From Sulfurisphaera ohwakuensis (GTDB lineage: Archaea; Thermoproteota; Thermoprotei_A; Sulfolobales; Sulfolobaceae), in assembly GCF_009729055.1 (NCBI RefSeq), contig NZ_CP045484.1, positions 1,302,001-1,366,000 of the forward strand: a stretch of DNA of 64,000 bases, read 5' to 3'. Each line of letters opens with the position of its first letter. Position 1 is the first letter of the stretch. The notes below the pieces were generated by a model that made no database searches, was not told where the DNA came from, and saw only the letters and a list, made by a program, of their open reading frames with translations. Below are positions 60,299-64,000 of this stretch, piece after piece. The translations under genes were made by a program, and so were the position numbers.

Positions 60299-60714
60299 AG
60301 TTAAAAGTGAAAATTAGTCCTCCAAGAAATTGGAGGTTAAAAGAAACTTTATATTCAATTGTTTTAGGCAAGTGTGAAAAATGCGGAAATATAATGTATC
60401 CTTATCAGCAATTATGTACTTCATGCGGTTCGACTAACGTGAAGAAAATTGTTTCAAGAGGTCACGGAAAACTAATTGAATACACAATATCTTATCAGTC
60501 ACGTGAGGGGTATGAAAAGGCTTTACCTATGGCTGTAGGATTAATAGAATTAGATGAAGGAGTTAGGATTTTAGCCCCTCTTACTGATACTGATAACATT
60601 AAAGAAGGTGCTGAGGTTGAAGCTGTTTTAAGGAGAATTACTGCTGATTCTAATAATGGTTTAATACAGTACGGTATTAAATTTAGAGTGATAGATAATG
60701 CAAGAGATAATTGA
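60295..60714 (+). CDS. DUF35 OB-fold/zinc protein of the thiolase-HMGS complex
   Basis: A 139-aa protein with a rubredoxin-like zinc ribbon (C27, C30, C41, C44) and a C-terminal OB fold ([32 protein letters not shown]). In archaea such DUF35 proteins hold the CoA pantetheine between thiolase and HMG-CoA synthase. The start is a GTG overlapping the thiolase stop. It overlaps HMG-CoA reductase by 17 bp. Confidence 0.88.
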   Translation: MKLKVKISPPRNWRLKETLYSIVLGKCEKCGNIMYPYQQLCTSCGSTNVKKIVSRGHGKLIEYTISYQSREGYEKALPMAVGLIELDEGVRILAPLTDTDNIKEGAEVEAVLRRITADSNNGLIQYGIKFRVIDNARDN

Positions 60715-61933
60715 TGAGGTAGTTAATAAGGTTCTTAAAGGTGAGATAGAGCTTCATGAGATAGATAATTTTTTAGAAGCAAATGCTGCAATGGTAGCTA
60801 GAAGATTAGTTATAGAAAAACTAACAAATACTAAACTTCCTTCTATTGGATCAACAATTCTTGATTATGCTGAGATAAAAAATAGAAACGCAGAAAACGT
60901 TATAGGTGGAATTCAGATACCAGTAGGCGTTATAGGTCCTTTAAGAGTAAATGGCGATTATGCTAAAGGAGATTTTTATGTTCCCCTAGCAACTACTGAA
61001 GGTGCGTTAATAGCCAGTGTAAATAGGGGTGCAAAAGCTATAACTAAAAGTGGAGGTGCAAGAGTAAAGTTAATTTTTGATGGAATGACTAGAGCACCAG
61101 TTTTTAAACTTAGTAGCATAGAAGATGTTGCTGATTTTCTAAAATGGATAAAGGATAATTTTTCAAAGATAAAAGAGATTGCAGAGAGCACTACTTCACA
61201 TGGTAAGCTAATGAACATAGAACCATACGTTTTAGGTAATAATGTATGGCTTAGATTTGTTTTTGAAACGGGTGATGCAATGGGTATGAACATGGTTACT
61301 GTAGCTACTGAGAAAGCATGTGAGTTTATTGAGAGAGAATTTGGAAGGGCTGTATGTTTGGCGGTAAGTGGTAATATGTGTAGTGATAAGAAACAATCTC
61401 AAGTAAATTCTCTGCATGGTAGAGGTAAGACTGTAGTCGCAGAGGCATTAATTCCAAATAATGTGATTAAGAACGTGCTAAAATCTGATTCAGCTTTAAT
61501 TCATGAAGTTAATTTAAGGAAAAATTGGTTAGGCGGAGCTAGGGCTGGTACAATGTTTCAGTTTAACGCTCATTTTGCTAATATTGTTACAGCTATTTTT
61601 ATAGCCACTGGGCAAGATGTAGCTCAAGTCGTTGAAAGCAGTTCTGGGTATACATGGACTGAAATACGAGATAATGGATTATACATTTCTGTGACTTTAA
61701 CGTCGTTAGAAGTTGGTACTATAGGTGGGGGTACTAGATTACCAACTCAAAGGGAAGCTTTGTCAATTATGGGGGTATATGGGCCAGGTAATCCTCCTGG
61801 AAGTAATGCAAGAAAATTTGCAGAAATTGTAGCATCTACTGTTCTTGCGGGAGAACTGAATTTACTTGCAGCATTGGCGAATAAGGAATTAGGTAAAGCC
61901 CATTTAAGGTTAGGCAGAGGGGCCAAAGTTTAA
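60698..61933 (+). CDS. hmgA: HMG-CoA reductase (class I, NADPH type)
   Basis: Reduces HMG-CoA to mevalonate. The 411-aa protein has [65 protein letters not shown] and the [12 protein letters not shown] end, with the catalytic histidine near the C-terminus (AHLRLGRG). These are class I features. It ends the mevalonate block; glyA follows after 26 bp. Confidence 0.96.
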   Translation: MQEIIDEVVNKVLKGEIELHEIDNFLEANAAMVARRLVIEKLTNTKLPSIGSTILDYAEIKNRNAENVIGGIQIPVGVIGPLRVNGDYAKGDFYVPLATTEGALIASVNRGAKAITKSGGARVKLIFDGMTRAPVFKLSSIEDVADFLKWIKDNFSKIKEIAESTTSHGKLMNIEPYVLGNNVWLRFVFETGDAMGMNMVTVATEKACEFIEREFGRAVCLAVSGNMCSDKKQSQVNSLHGRGKTVVAEALIPNNVIKNVLKSDSALIHEVNLRKNWLGGARAGTMFQFNAHFANIVTAIFIATGQDVAQVVESSSGYTWTEIRDNGLYISVTLTSLEVGTIGGGTRLPTQREALSIMGVYGPGNPPGSNARKFAEIVASTVLAGELNLLAALANKELGKAHLRLGRGAKV

Positions 61934-61959
61934 AAGTTATGAAAAAATAACTTAACCAT

Positions 61960-63261
61960 ATGAGTCAAATTCCTAAAGAGCTTGAAAAAGTAATTGAGCT
62001 AACAAGAGAACAAAATAGATGGAGAAGAACAGAGGTAATAAATTTAATAGCTTCTGAAAACGTAATGAGCCCTTTAGCTGAAACGGTTTATATGAGTGAC
62101 TTTATGTCAAGATATGCAGAAGGTAAGCCATATAAAAGATATTATCAAGGAACAAAATATGTTGATGAAGTTGAAACATTAGCTATGCAATTAATGAATG
62201 AAATTACTAATACTAAATTCTGTGATTTACGAGCTACTAGTGGGACTATAGCAAATGCTGCTGTGTTTAGAGTACTAGCTAACCCTGGTGAAAAGGCATT
62301 AATTGCTCCAGTTCAAGCTGGGGCCCATGTAAGTCATACTAAATTTGGCACATTGGGAGCTTTAGGTATAGAACATATTGAGCTTCCTTATGATGCTGAT
62401 AAAATGAATGTAGATGTAGATAAAGCTATAAAAATGATTGAACAGATTAAGCCTAAATTTATTGTGATGGGAGGAAGTTTATATTTATTTCCTCATCCAG
62501 TTAAAGAATTAGTCCCTCATGCACATGCTGTTGGAGCAAAAGTAGTTTATGATGCTGCTCATGTTTATGGTTTAATAACTGGAAAAGCGTGGCATAACCC
62601 ATTAGAAGAAGGAGCAGATATTATGACTTCTTCAACGCATAAAACTTTCCCTGGACCTCAAGGTGGTGCTGTATTTTCAAATGAAGAAGAAATATTTAAG
62701 AAAGTTGCTGACACAATATTTCCTTGGTTTGTTAGTAATCATCATTTACATAGATTACCAGCAACTGCTGTTACTGCTCTTGAAATGAAATATTTTGGTG
62801 AGGATTACGCAAAGCAAATAACTAAAAATGCAAAGGCTTTTGCTGAAGCATTAGCAGCTGAAGGTTTTAAGGTTATAGGAGAACATTTAGGTTATACTCA
62901 GAGTCATCAAGTAGTGCTGGATGTTAGAAATTTAGGTGGAGGTGCTAAAATAGCTAAATTGCTCGAAGATGCTAACATAATAACTAATAAAAACTTATTA
63001 CCTTATGATCCACCTAGTGCTGTAAAAGATCCTAGTGGTATAAGGTTAGGAGTACAAGAAATGACCAGGTTTGGTATGAAAGAAGAAGAAATGAGAGAAA
63101 TAGCAAAGCTAATGAGAGAAGTGGCAATTGATGGTAAAGATCCAAATGAAGTAAAGAAAAAAGTAATTGAATTTAGAAAGAATTATTTAGAGGTCAAATA
63201 CACATTCAGCGTCGATTTATCAAAGTATTCTAATGGAAAAATGCTACCATTACTTATCTAA
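61960..63261 (+). CDS. glyA: Serine hydroxymethyltransferase
   Basis: A PLP enzyme that interconverts serine and glycine, using a modified folate in Sulfolobus. The 433-aa protein has [32 protein letters not shown], the PLP lysine in [14 protein letters not shown], and the C-terminal [14 protein letters not shown]. It overlaps uspA by 8 bp in convergent orientation. Confidence 0.96.
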   Translation: MSQIPKELEKVIELTREQNRWRRTEVINLIASENVMSPLAETVYMSDFMSRYAEGKPYKRYYQGTKYVDEVETLAMQLMNEITNTKFCDLRATSGTIANAAVFRVLANPGEKALIAPVQAGAHVSHTKFGTLGALGIEHIELPYDADKMNVDVDKAIKMIEQIKPKFIVMGGSLYLFPHPVKELVPHAHAVGAKVVYDAAHVYGLITGKAWHNPLEEGADIMTSSTHKTFPGPQGGAVFSNEEEIFKKVADTIFPWFVSNHHLHRLPATAVTALEMKYFGEDYAKQITKNAKAFAEALAAEGFKVIGEHLGYTQSHQVVLDVRNLGGGAKIAKLLEDANIITNKNLLPYDPPSAVKDPSGIRLGVQEMTRFGMKEEEMREIAKLMREVAIDGKDPNEVKKKVIEFRKNYLEVKYTFSVDLSKYSNGKMLPLLI

Positions 63262-63661
63262 CTAATATAACTGTTGTTGGTGCATTTACTGAAATAGATA
63301 AAGCAATTGAGCCAATATTTATATCACTATTTATTGATAGCCCTCTAGCACCTAGTATAACTGCATCATAAGAATTTTCTGATAAAAATCTTAATATTTC
63401 ATTACTTATGCTACTTTCTTTACTTGAGTATTTTATTATTTTAAACTCATAATCTACCCTTCCATTAACTCTTTTTTCTACTTTTTCTTTTATCGCTTGT
63501 TCATTACACTCTTCACATACATGAATAACTGAGATTTGAGAACCATATCTCATGGCAAAGTCTATAGCTAAATCTAGGGCTCTAAAGCTATTTTCTGAAC
63601 CGTCTATCGGAACTAAAATTTTTCTTAACCAGAAACTTACGGTATATGTAGGCTCAGTCAT
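63254..63661 (-). CDS. Universal stress protein family
   Basis: A 135-aa UspA-fold protein with [23 protein letters not shown] and an ATP-binding-type [20 protein letters not shown] near the C-terminus. The canonical G-x2-G-x9-G(S/T) loop is partly kept. Two cysteines (CEEC) at 49-52 are unusual. It overlaps the GAPDH gene by 4 bp and is probably co-transcribed with it. Confidence 0.88.
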   Translation of the reverse strand: MTEPTYTVSFWLRKILVPIDGSENSFRALDLAIDFAMRYGSQISVIHVCEECNEQAIKEKVEKRVNGRVDYEFKIIKYSSKESSISNEILRFLSENSYDAVILGARGLSINSDINIGSIALSISVNAPTTVILVR

Positions 63662-64000
63662 AATAGATACCCTTTCATAATTCCTAAAGTATCATTTGTA
63701 ACTTTAATTGATTCCTCTTTTCCCATAAGTCCAAGGGAAGCCCTAATAGCATCAATATTCTCTGGGACTACTATAGACTCTTGATGAACGCCATACATTA
63801 AGAATACTTCATTTCCATTAGTATAGATAGAATCTTCAAATACAACAACTTCTGGGATATCATATCTAACTCTGCCCATATCTCTTGAAACTTCAATAAT
63901 TTCAGCAGTAGAAGAAACTGTTGTACGTGAGGAATTAACCAAGATTATTCTAGGAGTATTAAGGAAAGTGTTAATGATGTCGTCTCTGTTAACCTTATTT
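63658..64000 (-). CDS. gap: Type II glyceraldehyde-3-phosphate dehydrogenase, 3' part
   Basis: The C-terminal 113 residues of archaeal phosphorylating GAPDH: RIILVNSSRTTVSSTAEIIE, then DMGRVRYDIPEVVVFEDSI, VHQESIVVPENIDAIRAS and an amphipathic end helix. A TTG at 63942 could be mistaken for a start, but the frame continues open to the window edge with matching sequence, so the 5' part lies beyond 64000. It overlaps uspA by 4 bp. Confidence 0.9.
   Translation of the reverse strand, partial: NKVNRDDIINTFLNTPRIILVNSSRTTVSSTAEIIEVSRDMGRVRYDIPEVVVFEDSIYTNGNEVFLMYGVHQESIVVPENIDAIRASLGLMGKEESIKVTNDTLGIMKGYLL

Noticed and set aside
63658..63942. 94-aa protein starting at TTG 63942
   Set aside because: The frame continues to the window edge with GAPDH sequence, so this is a truncated view of gap.

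Overview
The window is an AT-rich, gene-dense chromosomal segment from a thermoacidophilic crenarchaeon of the order Sulfolobales. The indicators are the thermosome alpha subunit, Cren7, two Alba paralogues, a TopR2-type reverse gyrase, Topo VI, TFB, TBP and TFE-beta, a DUF357-RibL fusion, a crenarchaeal pyruvoyl decarboxylase, lysine synthesis through homocitrate, and intron-bearing tRNAs. Codon usage and residue-level similarity suggest a Sulfurisphaera (Sulfolobus) tokodaii-like genome; this is an inference from memory, not a database match. Most genes are tightly packed, often overlapping by 4-40 bp, and many start at or within a few bases of the transcription start predicted from a TATA box.

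Region by region. 1-6.4 kb: zinc proteins of unknown role, a degenerate TtuA/Ncs2-like protein, thermosome, ArgRS and an intron-containing tRNA-Arg. 6.5-14 kb: B12-dependent ribonucleotide reductase, an HTH regulator, GatE-GatD and ribosomal protein eS30. 14-20 kb: Nop5-fibrillarin (the C/D sRNP core), UPF0216, a COG1395 HTH regulator, Trm1, TFE-beta, TFB and Gar1. 20-29 kb: a coiled-coil protein plus DUF373 pair, TBP, phosphoesterase, DphB, RibL, RibK, Taw1, GatA-GatC and CutA. 29-39 kb: XPB helicase, Alba1, TopR2, Alba2 and an Lhr-type helicase. 39-50 kb: RtcB, deoxyhypusine synthase, TopoVI-B/A, aIF5A, SRP54, a degenerate Pus10-like protein, an atypical SDR, Cren7, UMP kinase and homocitrate synthase.

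51.5-57.5 kb is the accessory stretch. It holds a VapBC toxin-antitoxin pair, rpiA, tRNA-Leu, a triple-repeat protein translationally coupled to a retropepsin-like protein, and an IS1-family element that has split a secreted-protein gene. It also holds tRNA-Met and an exported protein. 57.6-64 kb returns to core metabolism: arginine/AdoMet decarboxylase, the HMG-CoA synthase-thiolase-DUF35-HMG-CoA reductase mevalonate block, GlyA, UspA and the 3' part of a type II GAPDH gene cut by the window edge.

Points worth most attention: (i) three genes (TBP, RibK, VapC) have clear protein homology upstream of any ATG/GTG/TTG, so they use non-canonical starts or contain frameshifts; (ii) the IS1 insertion can be undone in silico, restoring one continuous reading frame; (iii) two C/D-box sRNA candidates, a 48-aa zinc ribbon gene and an 18-codon coupled micro-ORF lie in apparent gaps; (iv) homologues of TtuA, Pus10 and SDR enzymes have lost their catalytic motifs; (v) a triple-repeat protein is coupled to an aspartic-protease-like protein. 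All three tRNAs carry a 13-nt intron at position 37/38.
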